Shown piece after piece: positions 1 through 9,221 of a DNA stretch of 64,000 nt. The position numbers and the translations under genes were made by a program. Numbering within the stretch: position 1 is the first letter of the stretch; every line of letters begins with the position of its first letter. The notes below the pieces were generated by a model that was not told the origin of the DNA, searched no databases, and worked only from the letters and a program-made list of their open reading frames with translations. The stretch comes from Flavobacterium enshiense (lineage in GTDB: Bacteria; Bacteroidota; Bacteroidia; Flavobacteriales; Flavobacteriaceae), in contig NZ_CP090376.1 of NCBI RefSeq assembly GCF_022836875.1, positions 1,550,001-1,614,000 on the forward strand. The letters run 5' to 3'.

Positions 1-755
1 TAGTTGTGGGCTTTGATTATGTTGTCCGTTGATTCGTAGAGAGCACTCAAACGTTTGAGTATCCGTAATTTTTGATTGGTATTGTGACCTTCTTTTGAGA
101 TTTCATAGGCCTTTTCCAGATTGCTGATAGCCGATTGTGGATTAGTTTTGGTGTCTATTTCTGCCAGTTCAAAATAGGCCTCCACTTTTGCGTCGGGAAC
201 AGTTTCAAGGGAAGCTTTGGCTGTGATGGCATTGAATTTTTTTATAGCCTCTTTGGTGTTGCCTTTGTGTTTTTCTATAATCCCCTTTTGAAGTTCAATT
301 AAATCAGTTGCTTCCGGAACATTTACCGTTTTATATTCGGCCAAAGCCTTGTTGAAATAATTATCGGCAAGATTCAGATTGTTTTTTCTAAGATAGCTTA
401 TTCCAAGGGAATAGTAACAAAAAGCGCTGTTTGATGAAGCTTCTAAGTCATTGTAAATGGTTATACTGCGGATGTAATTTTCAATGGCTTCATCCTGCCT
501 ATCCAATTCATTGTAAATACATCCGATGGAAAGATGGCTGTCTGCCAGTTCGCGCTGAAGTTTGTTTTTAATGGCATATTGTTTCGCCTTTCTGGCATAG
601 ATAAGTGCTTTGTCGTAATCAAAGCTGCTCTTGTGGAAATTTGAAACTTCTAGATAATAGGGTACACTGTCAACATTAATAGTTGCATTTTTCTCTTGTG
701 AAAAACAATTAAGTTTTGCTATTAAAAAAAAGAGTAAAATGTATAAATGCCTCAT
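1..755 (-). CDS. TPR-repeat protein, 3' end outside the window
   Basis: This reading frame is open from an ATG at 755 down to base 1, so the C-terminus is missing (about 251 codons visible). It starts with a hydrophobic signal sequence (MRHLYILLFFLIAKLNCFSQ), so the protein is exported. After it come helical tetratricopeptide-type repeats with recurring A-x-x-Y and LA-x-x-Y-x-KA patterns. In Flavobacteria such exported TPR regions often precede a transmembrane segment and a histidine kinase or a LuxR-type DNA-binding domain. That part would lie to the left of the window, so its role cannot be decided here. The upstream gene gap is on the same strand, 37 bases away. Confidence 0.75.
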   Translation of the reverse strand, partial: MRHLYILLFFLIAKLNCFSQEKNATINVDSVPYYLEVSNFHKSSFDYDKALIYARKAKQYAIKNKLQRELADSHLSIGCIYNELDRQDEAIENYIRSITIYNDLEASSNSAFCYYSLGISYLRKNNLNLADNYFNKALAEYKTVNVPEATDLIELQKGIIEKHKGNTKEAIKKFNAITAKASLETVPDAKVEAYFELAEIDTKTNPQSAISNLEKAYEISKEGHNTNQKLRILKRLSALYESTDNIIKAHN

Positions 756-792
756 ATTGTATTATGCTCGAAATTCGCATAAATATAGGAAA

Positions 793-1794
793 TTATTTCT
801 TAGAAAGAAAACTTATGAGGTCAATTATTCGCGAGGAATAGCCTATTTCATTGTCATACCATCCGACAACTTTAACCATCTTGTCAATTACAGATGTCAG
901 TTGGGCATCAAAAAGACAGGAGTTGGTATTGCCTAAAATGTCGACAGAAACAATAGGGTCTTCCGTATAATCAAGGATGTTTTTAAGTTCGTTTTCAGAT
1001 GCTTTTTTAAAAGCGCTGTTGATTTCCTCAATCGAAACTTCCCTTTTTACGTTGAAAGTTATGTCGGTCAACGAACCGTCCGGAACCGGGACCCTGATAC
1101 CGCAACCGCCCATTTTTCCTTCCAGATGTGGGAAGATTTTTGTGATAGCTTTTGCTGCCCCAGTGGTCGTAGGAACAATTGATTGTGAGGCGCCGCGGGC
1201 TCTTCTCAAATCTTTATGTGGCTGGTCGTGTAAACTCTGATCTGTTGTAAACGAGTGAACGGTGGTAATATAAGCTTGTTCAATGCCGCATAACTCCTCA
1301 ATGACTTTAATCATCGGAGCTGCGTTGTTAGTAGTACAGCTTGCATTGGAAACGATGTGTTCGTTTCCGTCGAGAATGTGCTCGTTTACACCTAAAACAA
1401 CCGTTTTTATCAATTCTGTTTCCGAAGGAGCCGATAGGATGACTCTTTTTGCTCCAACAGTGATATGTTGACTGATATCCTCGTAGGTTTTGTGTTTTCC
1501 TGTAGATTCAATTACAAAATCGATATTGGAACTACTCCAGTCAAGGTCTGAAATTTTCTTTTCGTTGAAGAATAAAAAGGGCTTTCCGTCAACAATGATA
1601 GAATTATCGGTTGAGGTAACGGTATAAGGCAATACTCCGTGAATACTGTCGTATTTCACCAGGTGAGCCATAGTTTTTACATCGGCAATGTCGTTAATAG
1701 CAATTACTTCAATCGTGGGATGATTGAGTAATAATCGGAACAGATTACGGCCAATACGGCCAAATCCGTTTATTGCTATTCGTGTTTTAGACAT
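793..1794 (-). CDS. gap: Type I glyceraldehyde-3-phosphate dehydrogenase
   Basis: Glycolytic and gluconeogenic enzyme that oxidises and phosphorylates glyceraldehyde 3-phosphate to 1,3-bisphosphoglycerate, cytoplasmic, acting as a homotetramer in this family. The 333 residues match the usual family length. The N-terminus has the Rossmann motif INGFGRIGR at residues 8-16, followed by the NAD-selecting Asn-Asp at 34-35. The catalytic Cys153 lies in SNASCTTN, and the base His180 in TTVHSFT. The HKDLRRARGAS and PTTTGAAKA phosphate-binding stretches are present. It starts 6 bases after the lipA stop on the same strand, so the two are probably cotranscribed. No mutation is visible in key positions. 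Confidence 0.96.
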   Translation of the reverse strand: MSKTRIAINGFGRIGRNLFRLLLNHPTIEVIAINDIADVKTMAHLVKYDSIHGVLPYTVTSTDNSIIVDGKPFLFFNEKKISDLDWSSSNIDFVIESTGKHKTYEDISQHITVGAKRVILSAPSETELIKTVVLGVNEHILDGNEHIVSNASCTTNNAAPMIKVIEELCGIEQAYITTVHSFTTDQSLHDQPHKDLRRARGASQSIVPTTTGAAKAITKIFPHLEGKMGGCGIRVPVPDGSLTDITFNVKREVSIEEINSAFKKASENELKNILDYTEDPIVSVDILGNTNSCLFDAQLTSVIDKMVKVVGWYDNEIGYSSRIIDLISFLSKK

Positions 1795-1800
1795 TCGGAA

Positions 1801-2673
1801 TTATAAAATATGTTTTTGAGCATGGTATGAAGAACGAACTAACGCGCCGCTTTCAACGTGACGGAAGCCTAATTCTTTTCCGATCTGCTCGTATTTTGCA
1901 AATTGTTCCGGTGTGATGAATTCCTTGACCGGTAAGTGTTTTTTACTTGGTTGTAAGTACTGTCCGATAGTTACGATATCCACATTCGCTTCGCGTAAAT
2001 CTTTCATCGTTTGGATTACTTCTTCTTCAGTCTCGCCAAGACCAAGCATAATTCCCGACTTGGTTCTGCGGATACCTTGATCTTTCAGATATTTCAAGAC
2101 AGCTAAACTTCTGTCGTATTTTGCCTGGATGCGTACTTCTCGGGTTAAGCGACGAACGGTTTCCATGTTGTGGGAAACTACTTCCGGACTCACTTCAATA
2201 ATTCGATCAATGATTCTTTCCACTCCCTGAAAATCTGGAATCAGCGTTTCTAAAGTGGTTTCAGGATTCATTCTTCTGATAGCCTTTACGGTTTCCGCCC
2301 ATATGATAGATCCCATGTCTTTGATATCGTCACGGTCAACGCTGGTTATAACAGCGTGTTTAATGTTCATGATTTTGATGGAACGGGCTACTTTTTCCGG
2401 TTCGTCCCAATCCACTGTTTCCGGTCTTCCGGTTTTTACACCGCAAAATCCGCACGAACGCGTACAAACATTTCCAAGAATCATGAACGTAGCGGTTCCG
2501 TCCCCCCAGCATTCACCCATGTTAGGGCAACTTCCTGAAGTACAGATAGTGTTTAGGTTGTATTTGTCAACCAATCCTCTTAATTCAGTGTATTTTTTAC
2601 CTGTAGGAAGCTTTACGCGTAACCATTTTGGTTTTCCTGTGGGAACTATATTGGATTCTAAAACCGTGTTCAT
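1801..2673 (-). CDS. lipA: Lipoyl synthase
   Basis: Radical SAM enzyme that inserts two sulfurs into octanoyl chains on lipoyl domains of pyruvate and 2-oxoglutarate dehydrogenases and the glycine cleavage system. The auxiliary cluster cysteines C44, C49 and C55 ([12 protein letters not shown]) and the radical SAM cluster CxxxCxxC at C70, C74 and C77 (CTRSCGFC) are intact. The C-terminal RSSYHA motif holds the conserved Ser ligand of the auxiliary cluster. The length of 290 residues is normal. It is divergent from nhaA, and a TAnnTTTG -7 element lies 20 bases upstream. It probably leads a two-gene transcript with gap. Confidence 0.97.
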   Translation of the reverse strand: MNTVLESNIVPTGKPKWLRVKLPTGKKYTELRGLVDKYNLNTICTSGSCPNMGECWGDGTATFMILGNVCTRSCGFCGVKTGRPETVDWDEPEKVARSIKIMNIKHAVITSVDRDDIKDMGSIIWAETVKAIRRMNPETTLETLIPDFQGVERIIDRIIEVSPEVVSHNMETVRRLTREVRIQAKYDRSLAVLKYLKDQGIRRTKSGIMLGLGETEEEVIQTMKDLREANVDIVTIGQYLQPSKKHLPVKEFITPEQFAKYEQIGKELGFRHVESGALVRSSYHAQKHIL

Positions 2674-2692
2674 CTTCTCAAAAATATTTGTG

Positions 2693-2700
2693 CAAAGATA
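2693..2700 (-). promoter_or_regulatory. Candidate -7 element upstream of lipA
   Basis: Reads TATCTTTG on the minus strand, an exact match to the Bacteroidota -7 consensus TAnnTTTG, 20 bases before the lipA start. No clear -33 TTG lies at the usual 17-23 base spacing, so this is a partial match. Confidence 0.45.
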
Positions 2701-2831
2701 AGCATTGTTGTTAATCTGACGACTCGTTTAACGCATTTTTAATAGGGAGGGTTGGATAGGTTCCCGGTGTTTTTTCTGTCCGGATAAAAAATGCTATTTT
2801 AGCGGTTAATCATTTTAAAAGCCAAAATCCG

Positions 2832-3992
2832 ATGAAAGTAACCAAATTGTTTGCCGATTTTTTTGAAAGTGAAAAAGCCTCCGGAATTATTTTGATTATA
2901 TGTACGATTGTTTCTCTGGTTCTGGCGAATTCTATAGTTAGGGAAAACTATGAGCAAATATGGCATTACCAACTGGGGCATCATTCGGTGGAACATTGGA
3001 TAAACGACGGACTGATGACTATCTTCTTTTTATTGATTGGATTGGAGTTAGAACGAGAGGTCTATATCGGTGAATTATCTAAGATTAAGAATGCGCTTTT
3101 ACCTATAATCGCTGCCGTAGGAGGAATGTTGGTTCCGGCAGGGATTTACATGTTTTTTAACTACGGAACTCCTACTCAGCCTGGCGCCGGAATTCCGATG
3201 GCTACCGATATCGCTTTTGCTTTGGGAGCTTTGTCGTTACTGGGGAATAGGGTGCCAACATCTTTAAAAGTTTTTTTAACCGCCTTAGCTGTTATTGATG
3301 ACCTTGGGGCGATTTTAGTAATTGCTTTTTTTTATACTGATAATCTTTCGCTGTTCAATTTAGGCATTGCTTTAGGGATTATGGGAGTGTTATTCATTTT
3401 TAATCGGATGAAAGTGTCCAGTTGGATTCCTTATATAATTGGCGGGATTGGAATGTGGTATTTTATGCTGAATTCAGGAATCCATGCTACTATTTCAGGT
3501 GTTTTGCTGGCATTCGTAATTCCGTTTGGGGATGGGAGCGAGAAAACGATTTCCTCAAAGATGCAGCACTTTCTTCATAAACCGGTGGCCTTTTTTGTTT
3601 TGCCGGTCTTTGCTTTGGCTAATACTGCTATTTTTATTGAAAGTGACTGGGTTGAAGGATTGATTCATGAAAACAGTATCGGTATCTTTTTTGGATTAGT
3701 AACGGGTAAGCCTCTCGGTATTTTACTGTTTTGCTTTCTCGCAGTCGCTTTGGGATGGTGCAGTTTACCGCCCGGTGTAAGATGGAAACATGTTTTAGCT
3801 GTGGGTTTTATGGCGGGTATCGGTTTTACTATGTCTATTTTTATCACTCTTCTGGCGTTCAAGTCATATCCAGAGGCTGTTACTGTTTCTAAAATAGCGA
3901 TTATGATTTCGTCTCTTGCGGCGGGGATTATCGGATATGTTTTTCTTAACAGTTCACTCAAGGGTGATGAGGTTCATGGCGAAGAATTATAA
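2832..3992 (+). CDS. nhaA: Na+/H+ antiporter NhaA
   Basis: Inner-membrane antiporter that exports Na+ in exchange for H+ and supports pH and salt homeostasis. The 386 residues contain about twelve hydrophobic segments. The essential acidic residues are visible: D126 in MATDIAFALG and the D156-D157 pair in VIDDLGAI, corresponding to D133 and D163/D164 of the E. coli protein by family knowledge. The final hydrophobic segment ends at FLNSSLKG. The gene stands alone on the plus strand, divergent from lipA, and ends at a bidirectional hairpin terminator shared with the converging TonB-family gene. Confidence 0.96.
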   Translation: MKVTKLFADFFESEKASGIILIICTIVSLVLANSIVRENYEQIWHYQLGHHSVEHWINDGLMTIFFLLIGLELEREVYIGELSKIKNALLPIIAAVGGMLVPAGIYMFFNYGTPTQPGAGIPMATDIAFALGALSLLGNRVPTSLKVFLTALAVIDDLGAILVIAFFYTDNLSLFNLGIALGIMGVLFIFNRMKVSSWIPYIIGGIGMWYFMLNSGIHATISGVLLAFVIPFGDGSEKTISSKMQHFLHKPVAFFVLPVFALANTAIFIESDWVEGLIHENSIGIFFGLVTGKPLGILLFCFLAVALGWCSLPPGVRWKHVLAVGFMAGIGFTMSIFITLLAFKSYPEAVTVSKIAIMISSLAAGIIGYVFLNSSLKGDEVHGEEL

Positions 3993-3994
3993 AT

Positions 3995-4026
3995 AAAAAA
4001 GCAAAACCGGAGTTTTGCTTTTTTAT
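3995..4026. terminator. Bidirectional terminator between nhaA and the TonB-family gene
   Basis: An 11-bp perfect stem (AAAAGCAAAAC paired with GTTTTGCTTTT, loop CGGA) sits between two converging genes. A/T tracts on both sides supply a U-run in either direction. It overlaps the last codons of the TonB-family gene. Confidence 0.8.
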
Positions 4027-4856
4027 TGGATGTTGACAGTGATAGGAAGGGTGTAGGCGGTTCGTACAGGTTTTCCGTTTTTATAACCTGGAGTCCACTT
4101 TGTATTTATGCTTTTTAAAACCCTTTCCGCTTCTTTGCCAAGGTTGTAGCCCGGATCTTTCGTTACTTTAATATTTGAAAGTGTCCCGTCTTTTTCAATA
4201 ACAAAATAAACGATCACTCGCAATAATTTAACGTTTTCGTCTACCTCGGGTGTTTTGAATTTTTTGCCGACAGTATTCAGGAAAGCAGCTACACCGCCCG
4301 GATATTGTGGCATCACTTCTAATGTTCCGAGTACTTCAACAGTAGATGGATTTTCGTTTCCTGATCCGCCATTGGGATCAGTTGTCGTTGTTACGGCCGC
4401 AGTGTTACTGTTGCTTTCATTGCCGTCCTGATTTGTTGTTCCGATTTTTCCGGTTTCTAATTCTTCGTTTCTAGTTGCTTCTTCTGTTACTTTTTCTTTT
4501 TCTGTCGGAACCATGTTGACATATTTGATAACCTTTTCGTCTGTTAAAGGTTTTGAATCAGCTGGGCCAATATCCTTTTTTTTAGGTTCTTCCTCTATAA
4601 ATGTATCTGCATCTACGAGTATGATGTCGTCATCGAGAGTGAGGGGAGTGACATCTGCGGTGACTTTTTTAGGTTCCAGATAGTTAATCAATACCGGGAT
4701 TGCTGCCACACCGGCTAATAAAAGTATTGCAGAGAAAAAGGCTTTTACTGTTGTTTTTGGATTTTCAGATCTTAGCTGATAAGCGCCATAGGCTTTGTTT
4801 CTACCTTCGAAAACCATGTTAAGCCAACCGGTTTCGTAAATGTTGATTTTGGACAT
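4023..4856 (-). CDS. TonB-family energy transducer
   Basis: Predicted inner-membrane protein that couples the proton motive force to TonB-dependent outer-membrane receptors. The N-terminal cytoplasmic part (residues 1-35, with the stretch NKAYGAYQLR common in Bacteroidota TonB proteins) is followed by one membrane segment at about 37-60. A periplasmic linker rich in Glu, Lys, Thr and Asn comes next. The TonB C-terminal domain covers about 175-277 and includes the characteristic PQYPGG and WTPGYKNGKPV motifs. No exbB or exbD lies nearby. It is preceded by an ECF sigma factor 164 bases upstream on the same strand; cotranscription is not clear. Confidence 0.88.
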   Translation of the reverse strand: MSKINIYETGWLNMVFEGRNKAYGAYQLRSENPKTTVKAFFSAILLLAGVAAIPVLINYLEPKKVTADVTPLTLDDDIILVDADTFIEEEPKKKDIGPADSKPLTDEKVIKYVNMVPTEKEKVTEEATRNEELETGKIGTTNQDGNESNSNTAAVTTTTDPNGGSGNENPSTVEVLGTLEVMPQYPGGVAAFLNTVGKKFKTPEVDENVKLLRVIVYFVIEKDGTLSNIKVTKDPGYNLGKEAERVLKSINTKWTPGYKNGKPVRTAYTLPITVNIQ

Positions 4857-5020
4857 GATAAATAGTTTTAAGGTTAAATAAATTGTTTTATTTAAATAAC
4901 GAAAACTATGAGGTTGTAGTATTTAAAATGTTAAAATAATATAAAATAAAGTTTGTATTAACATTTTTAATAAATATAACGCGTGTAAAAGATGTGCTTT
5001 TTTAAAGATGAATAAGTTCT

Positions 5021-5587
5021 TTAGCGTTTTTTCTGAATGATTTCCGCAAGAAGTTTCTTGGCGCGTAAAAGTTTGATTTTTACATTGTTCAAAGGTTCGT
5101 TGAGTTCATCGGCAATTTCCTGATAACTCATTTCCTGAAAATAACGCAATTGTATCACTTCTTGATAGGCCGGTTTCAATTCTTTTATGAACAAAAGAAG
5201 TCGGGCAAGGTTTTGTTCTTTGATTATTTCGTCTTCAACGCTTGGGGTAGTGTCGGCTATATCATAAGCTTGTCGGTCTTCTTCATCATTGAAGTCGACG
5301 AATAATGACGATTTTTTCTTGCGAAGCATGTCGATATGTACATTTTTGGCGATAGCAATCAACCAGGTGTTGAACCCAAATTCAGGATTGTAGGTTGCTA
5401 TTTTATCAAATGCTTTCGCGAAAGTTTCAATGACGATGTCTTCGGTATCGGTTTCATTTTCTGTGCGTTTAAGCATGAACCCGTAAACTTCATTCCAAAA
5501 AAGATCCAATAAAAAAGTAAAGGCTACCTGGTCTCCTTTTTTTGCTTTTTCTATGTTTTGCTGTATGATTTCCGAAGTTATTTCCAA
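5021..5587 (-). CDS. ECF-type RNA polymerase sigma factor
   Basis: Alternative sigma-70 family factor of 188 residues. Region 2 spans about 20-95, with DTEDIVIETFAKAF in the region 2.2 helix and NTWLIAIAKNVHID in 2.3-2.4. Region 4 covers about 130-185, with LRYFQEMSYQEIADEL and NVKIKLLRAK forming the helix-turn-helix. No anti-sigma gene of the FecR or zinc-finger type is adjacent. The start codon lies within the last ten bases of the upstream glycosyltransferase gene, so translation of the two is probably coupled. The regulon cannot be read from the sequence. Confidence 0.92.
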   Translation of the reverse strand: MEITSEIIQQNIEKAKKGDQVAFTFLLDLFWNEVYGFMLKRTENETDTEDIVIETFAKAFDKIATYNPEFGFNTWLIAIAKNVHIDMLRKKKSSLFVDFNDEEDRQAYDIADTTPSVEDEIIKEQNLARLLLFIKELKPAYQEVIQLRYFQEMSYQEIADELNEPLNNVKIKLLRAKKLLAEIIQKKR

Positions 5588-6684
5588 TGTACGGGTTTTG
5601 AAACTAAATTAGTTAAGAAAACATTTAGTTGTGTGAAGATAAGGATAATTTCAATCACAGGGAACCAGTACATTACGTCTTTTTCTTTGAGTTTGCCAGC
5701 GGCATAGCCTAAAGTAATCCATGCGGATAAATATCGGAAAACAACCAATCCGCCCACAATCATCCATTGGAACTGAAATGCAAGCAAAAGAATTGCGAGA
5801 ATCAGGAATGACAGCTGACTGAAATAGTATAATGTTAACTGAAATTTATCGAACCCTTTGTATAATTTGGCTGTTGATACATGTCGGCGTTTCTGGTTAA
5901 ACCATTCTTTCCAGGTTTGTTTTGGTTTCGAAACGGTAAAACTGTCCGGAGCATAACAAATGGTAGTATTGTTTGCTTTAGCAGCCTGATTAATAAATAA
6001 ATCATCGTCGCCCGAGCGAACGTTCATGTGGTTCATAAACCCGCTTACCCTGAAAAATTCTTCGCGTTTGTATGCCAGATTTCTTCCGACACCCATGTAC
6101 GGTTTGCCCATTTTTGCCCATGAAAAGTATTGGGTAGCTGTAAGCATGGTTTCAAAACGGATAATTTTATTAAGGAATGAGCCTTTAATTTTTTCATAAG
6201 CGCCATAACCTAAAACAATGGTTTTGTGCATGGTAAACTGCCCACTCATGTTTAAGATCCAGTCTTTGGAAGTAGGGTAGCAGTCAGCATCTGTAAAAAG
6301 GAGGTATTCTTTGGAAGCGGCTTTGATTCCCAATGTTAAAGCAAATTTCTTGTTGCCCCAAAAGGCTTCGTTGTTTTGTACTTTAACTAATTTCATATTG
6401 GAGTACTTGCGCTGGAAGGCTTCAAAGATTTCCAGGGTTTCGTCGCTTGAAGCATCGTCAATAAGCACGATTTCATAATCAGAATAATTCTGTTCCGCTA
6501 AAAGCGGAATGAATTTCTTTACGTTTTCTGCTTCGTTTTTTGCACAAACAATTACCGAAATCGGGATGCGTTTCGGAGTTACCTTCTGGGCTTTGGCATA
6601 TGCAAATTTCCCAAAAACAATCAGATAGTAAAAAAGTTGAATGGCAATGATTCCGATAAAAACGTAAAGTAAAATTTGCAGCAT
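5578..6684 (-). CDS. Membrane-anchored family 2 glycosyltransferase
   Basis: Predicted processive or lipid-linked sugar transferase. There is one N-terminal membrane segment (about residues 4-26), a GT-A domain at 40-260 and two or three C-terminal membrane segments from about 285 on. Visible catalytic features are VIVCAKNEAEN (44-54), LIDDASSDE (74-82), the D-x-D at D132/D134 in FTDADC, GDDDLF and the basic QKRRH motif. This arrangement is typical of inverting GT2 enzymes. The substrate is unknown. It overlaps the sigma-factor gene by 10 bases. A CAAATTTA box (minus-strand TAAATTTG) at 6717-6724 is a possible promoter. Confidence 0.88.
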   Translation of the reverse strand: MLQILLYVFIGIIAIQLFYYLIVFGKFAYAKAQKVTPKRIPISVIVCAKNEAENVKKFIPLLAEQNYSDYEIVLIDDASSDETLEIFEAFQRKYSNMKLVKVQNNEAFWGNKKFALTLGIKAASKEYLLFTDADCYPTSKDWILNMSGQFTMHKTIVLGYGAYEKIKGSFLNKIIRFETMLTATQYFSWAKMGKPYMGVGRNLAYKREEFFRVSGFMNHMNVRSGDDDLFINQAAKANNTTICYAPDSFTVSKPKQTWKEWFNQKRRHVSTAKLYKGFDKFQLTLYYFSQLSFLILAILLLAFQFQWMIVGGLVVFRYLSAWITLGYAAGKLKEKDVMYWFPVIEIILIFTQLNVFLTNLVSKPVHWK

Positions 6685-6818
6685 GGGTAATCTGAATCGA
6701 TGTTAAAAGTGTGCAGCAAATTTATGAAAAAGTGTTTACTAAACTCTAATATGTATTTAGTGTTTTTTAAGAGTTTTTAACAGTTGACAGAACGTAAAAA
6801 TTACCTTTCAGATTTGAA

Positions 6819-7436
6819 TTATCGTTTGCGTTCCCGGGCCATTTCACAGGCAATGGTTACGGCGTTTTGGTCTGTGCTTTTTTCCAGTTCCGAAATAATC
6901 AGGGCATGGTTTTTATCATCTCGGTTTTGTGAAAGTTTCTTAACGGCTTGGATTTCGGTGATTTCAATTTCAAAAGCCACAAAGCCTTCTGTCTGTTTCA
7001 TGCTTTCTGCGGAAAGATTCTCAATTCTCACCGGGTTTTTGGAATTGGCTTCGTATTTGTCGACCAGTTTTTTCAAAGCATAAAGCATTTCGTTTCCCTC
7101 GATGATTCGTGTTTTGCCATACACGTGAACCGCGATGTAATTCCATGTAGGAACGTTCTCATGGTCGTACCAGGAAGAAGATATGTAGGAGTGTGGACCC
7201 GAAAATATTGCCAAAACATCATTGTTGTTCTCAAAGGCTTTCCATTGGGGGTTTTCTTTGGAAATATGTCCGAATAGCACTTCTTTTCCTTGTTGATTGG
7301 TTTCCAGTTCCAATGGGATGTGGGTTCCCCAAAGTCTTCCTTCTGTCTGATTTACCAGAACGCCAAAGCTGTTGCTTTTTAAAAAGCTTTTGATTTCGGC
7401 TGCGTTTTCGTTTTTGTATAGCTCGGGTATGTACAT
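6819..7436 (-). CDS. PaiB-like FMN-binding negative regulator family protein
   Basis: The 205 residues match the Bacillus PaiB / transcription-regulator PAI2 family, a split-barrel flavin-binding fold. Recognisable parts are the N-terminus MYIPELYK, GVLVNQ, the THIPLELE strand and the block SSSWYDHENVPTWNYIAVHVYG, which is the family signature. Despite the family name, direct DNA binding has rarely been shown, so flavin or redox chemistry is an alternative role. It lies 30 bases after murB on the same strand, at the end of a recF-to-PaiB run. Confidence 0.88.
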   Translation of the reverse strand: MYIPELYKNENAAEIKSFLKSNSFGVLVNQTEGRLWGTHIPLELETNQQGKEVLFGHISKENPQWKAFENNNDVLAIFSGPHSYISSSWYDHENVPTWNYIAVHVYGKTRIIEGNEMLYALKKLVDKYEANSKNPVRIENLSAESMKQTEGFVAFEIEITEIQAVKKLSQNRDDKNHALIISELEKSTDQNAVTIACEMARERKR

Positions 7437-7466
7437 TTTTAAATTACGAATTATTTAATGAATCAA

Positions 7467-8480
7467 TTAAATAATATTCACTTCCGCTTCTATAGGAATG
7501 CCAAATTTCTCCAGCACAGTCTTTTGTATTTCTTTTGATAAATTGAAGATTTCCTGACCGGTAGCGTTTCCGTAGTTTACCAAAACCAAGGCTTGTAATT
7601 TATGTACCCCGGCATCTCCAAAACGTTTTCCTTTGAAACCGGCCTGTTCGATTAACCAACCGGCTGGGACTTTTACTTCGTTTTCGCCAACGGTATAGTG
7701 AGGCATGTCAGCATGTTCGGCATGGGCTTTTTCGTAAAGTTCTTTAGCTACAATCGGGTTTTTGAAGAAACTTCCGCTGTTGCCCAGTTCTTTTGGATCT
7801 GGTAATTTACTCTGACGAATGGCAATCACCGCATTGCTGACATCCTTAATGGAAGGATTGGTAATGTTGTGTTTGGCTAATTCGCCGTCAATGGCACCGT
7901 ATGATGTGTTGATTTTATGATTTTTCTTCGTCAGTTTATAAACAACTGAAGTGATAACATACTGGTCTTTTGCCTCGTTTTTGAAGATGCTTTCGCGGTA
8001 TCCAAATTGGCATTCTTCATTGGTAAACGTATGTATTTCCTGGGTGTCAATTTTCATGGCTTCGCAGGAAACCATGGTGTCTTTGATTTCTGTTCCGTAA
8101 GCACCAATGTTTTGGATAGGAGTAGTGCCGACATTTCCGGGGATTAATGACATATTTTCGATGCCTCCGAAATTCTGTTCCAGATTCCACAATACAAACT
8201 CGTGCCAATTTTCACCTGCATTTCCCTGAACCCAAACAAAATCATCGTCTTCTTTCAGGACTTTTTGGCCTTTTAGATTGATGTGAACCACCAAAGCATC
8301 AATGTCTTTTGTTAGAAGCATGTTGCTTCCGCCGCCCAGGATGAACAGTTTTTCGTTTTTGTGCTCCTTTAAAATTTGAGCTAATTCATCAGTATTGGTA
8401 ACTTCTACGAATGATTTTGCTTTGGCTTCGATGCCAAATGTGTTGTAATTTTTAAGTGAAAAATTGTGTTCTATCTGCAT
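7467..8480 (-). CDS. murB: UDP-N-acetylmuramate dehydrogenase
   Basis: FAD enzyme that reduces UDP-GlcNAc-enolpyruvate to UDP-MurNAc, the second committed step of peptidoglycan synthesis. The FAD-binding stretch FILGGGSNMLL is near residues 46-56 and VWVQGNAGENWHEFV near 82. The substrate motif FGYRES supplies the conserved Tyr and Arg. The catalytic Ser is in ELGNSGSFFKNP, and the final Glu is near IPIEAEV. The length of 337 fits the type I enzyme. It begins 18 bases after the rhodanese-thioredoxin gene on the same strand. Confidence 0.96.
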   Translation of the reverse strand: MQIEHNFSLKNYNTFGIEAKAKSFVEVTNTDELAQILKEHKNEKLFILGGGSNMLLTKDIDALVVHINLKGQKVLKEDDDFVWVQGNAGENWHEFVLWNLEQNFGGIENMSLIPGNVGTTPIQNIGAYGTEIKDTMVSCEAMKIDTQEIHTFTNEECQFGYRESIFKNEAKDQYVITSVVYKLTKKNHKINTSYGAIDGELAKHNITNPSIKDVSNAVIAIRQSKLPDPKELGNSGSFFKNPIVAKELYEKAHAEHADMPHYTVGENEVKVPAGWLIEQAGFKGKRFGDAGVHKLQALVLVNYGNATGQEIFNLSKEIQKTVLEKFGIPIEAEVNII

Positions 8481-8498
8481 TGAATCTAAGGCTTTTAA

Positions 8499-9194
8499 TT
8501 ACTTAAGCTGTGCTTTTAACTCCTCTTCCGATACAAAACCTTTTTTCTTCCAGGTTTCTTTACCGTCTTTAAAGACAATGACTACCGGAAGTTCCTGATA
8601 GCCTAATTCATTGAAAAGGGCTTTGTTTTTATCGGCATCCACTCGAATTATTTTGGCTTTTCCTTGATATTCTTTTTCCATTTTGGTCAGATACGGAGCC
8701 ATTTTTTTACAAGGGCCGCACCATTCCGCATAAAAATCAATTACAACCGTTTTATCGGAAGCAATTAGTTTTTCGTAATCGGTTTTGGTCATTCCTGCAT
8801 CTGCTATTTTCTGGCTTTTTGGATGCGCTTCACTCCATTTCATGTAACCTCCGTCCATATTGTAAACGGTTGTAAAGCCCATATCTTTCAATTTGTCGGC
8901 TGCTTTTTTGCTTCGTCCTCCAACCAAGCAGTATACAAATACAGGTTTTGATTTGTCAAGTTTCTGAACTTCGGTTTCAAATGAATTTCCGTTCCAGTCG
9001 ATGTTTTTGGCTTTATCCAAATGTCCTTCGGTATATTCTCCGACTGTTCTTACATCGAGTAACTGTGCATTCTCGGTAGCGCTTAATTTGGTTTCAAAAT
9101 CGGCAACAGAAATTGTTTCTGCATTTTGACCTTTACTGCAGTTGCTGAAAAATAAAGCGATTGTAAGTATTGCTAAAATTTTTATTGTTTTCAT
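8499..9194 (-). CDS. Rhodanese-thioredoxin fusion lipoprotein
   Basis: Exported two-domain redox protein. The signal sequence ends in a lipobox-like FFSNC with Cys19, so it is probably membrane-anchored and periplasmic. Residues about 28-120 form a rhodanese domain with active-site Cys89 in YCLVGGRS. Residues about 130-231 form a thioredoxin domain with W158-C159-G160-P161-C162. The pairing suggests persulfide or thiol-disulfide chemistry at the envelope; the partner is unknown. It lies between recF and murB with short gaps (27 and 18 bases), and a possible -7 box (TAAATTTG on the minus strand) overlaps the 3' end of recF. Confidence 0.9.
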   Translation of the reverse strand: MKTIKILAILTIALFFSNCSKGQNAETISVADFETKLSATENAQLLDVRTVGEYTEGHLDKAKNIDWNGNSFETEVQKLDKSKPVFVYCLVGGRSKKAADKLKDMGFTTVYNMDGGYMKWSEAHPKSQKIADAGMTKTDYEKLIASDKTVVIDFYAEWCGPCKKMAPYLTKMEKEYQGKAKIIRVDADKNKALFNELGYQELPVVIVFKDGKETWKKKGFVSEEELKAQLK

Positions 9195-9221
9195 TTTACT
9201 GTGGTATTTATATATGCAAAT

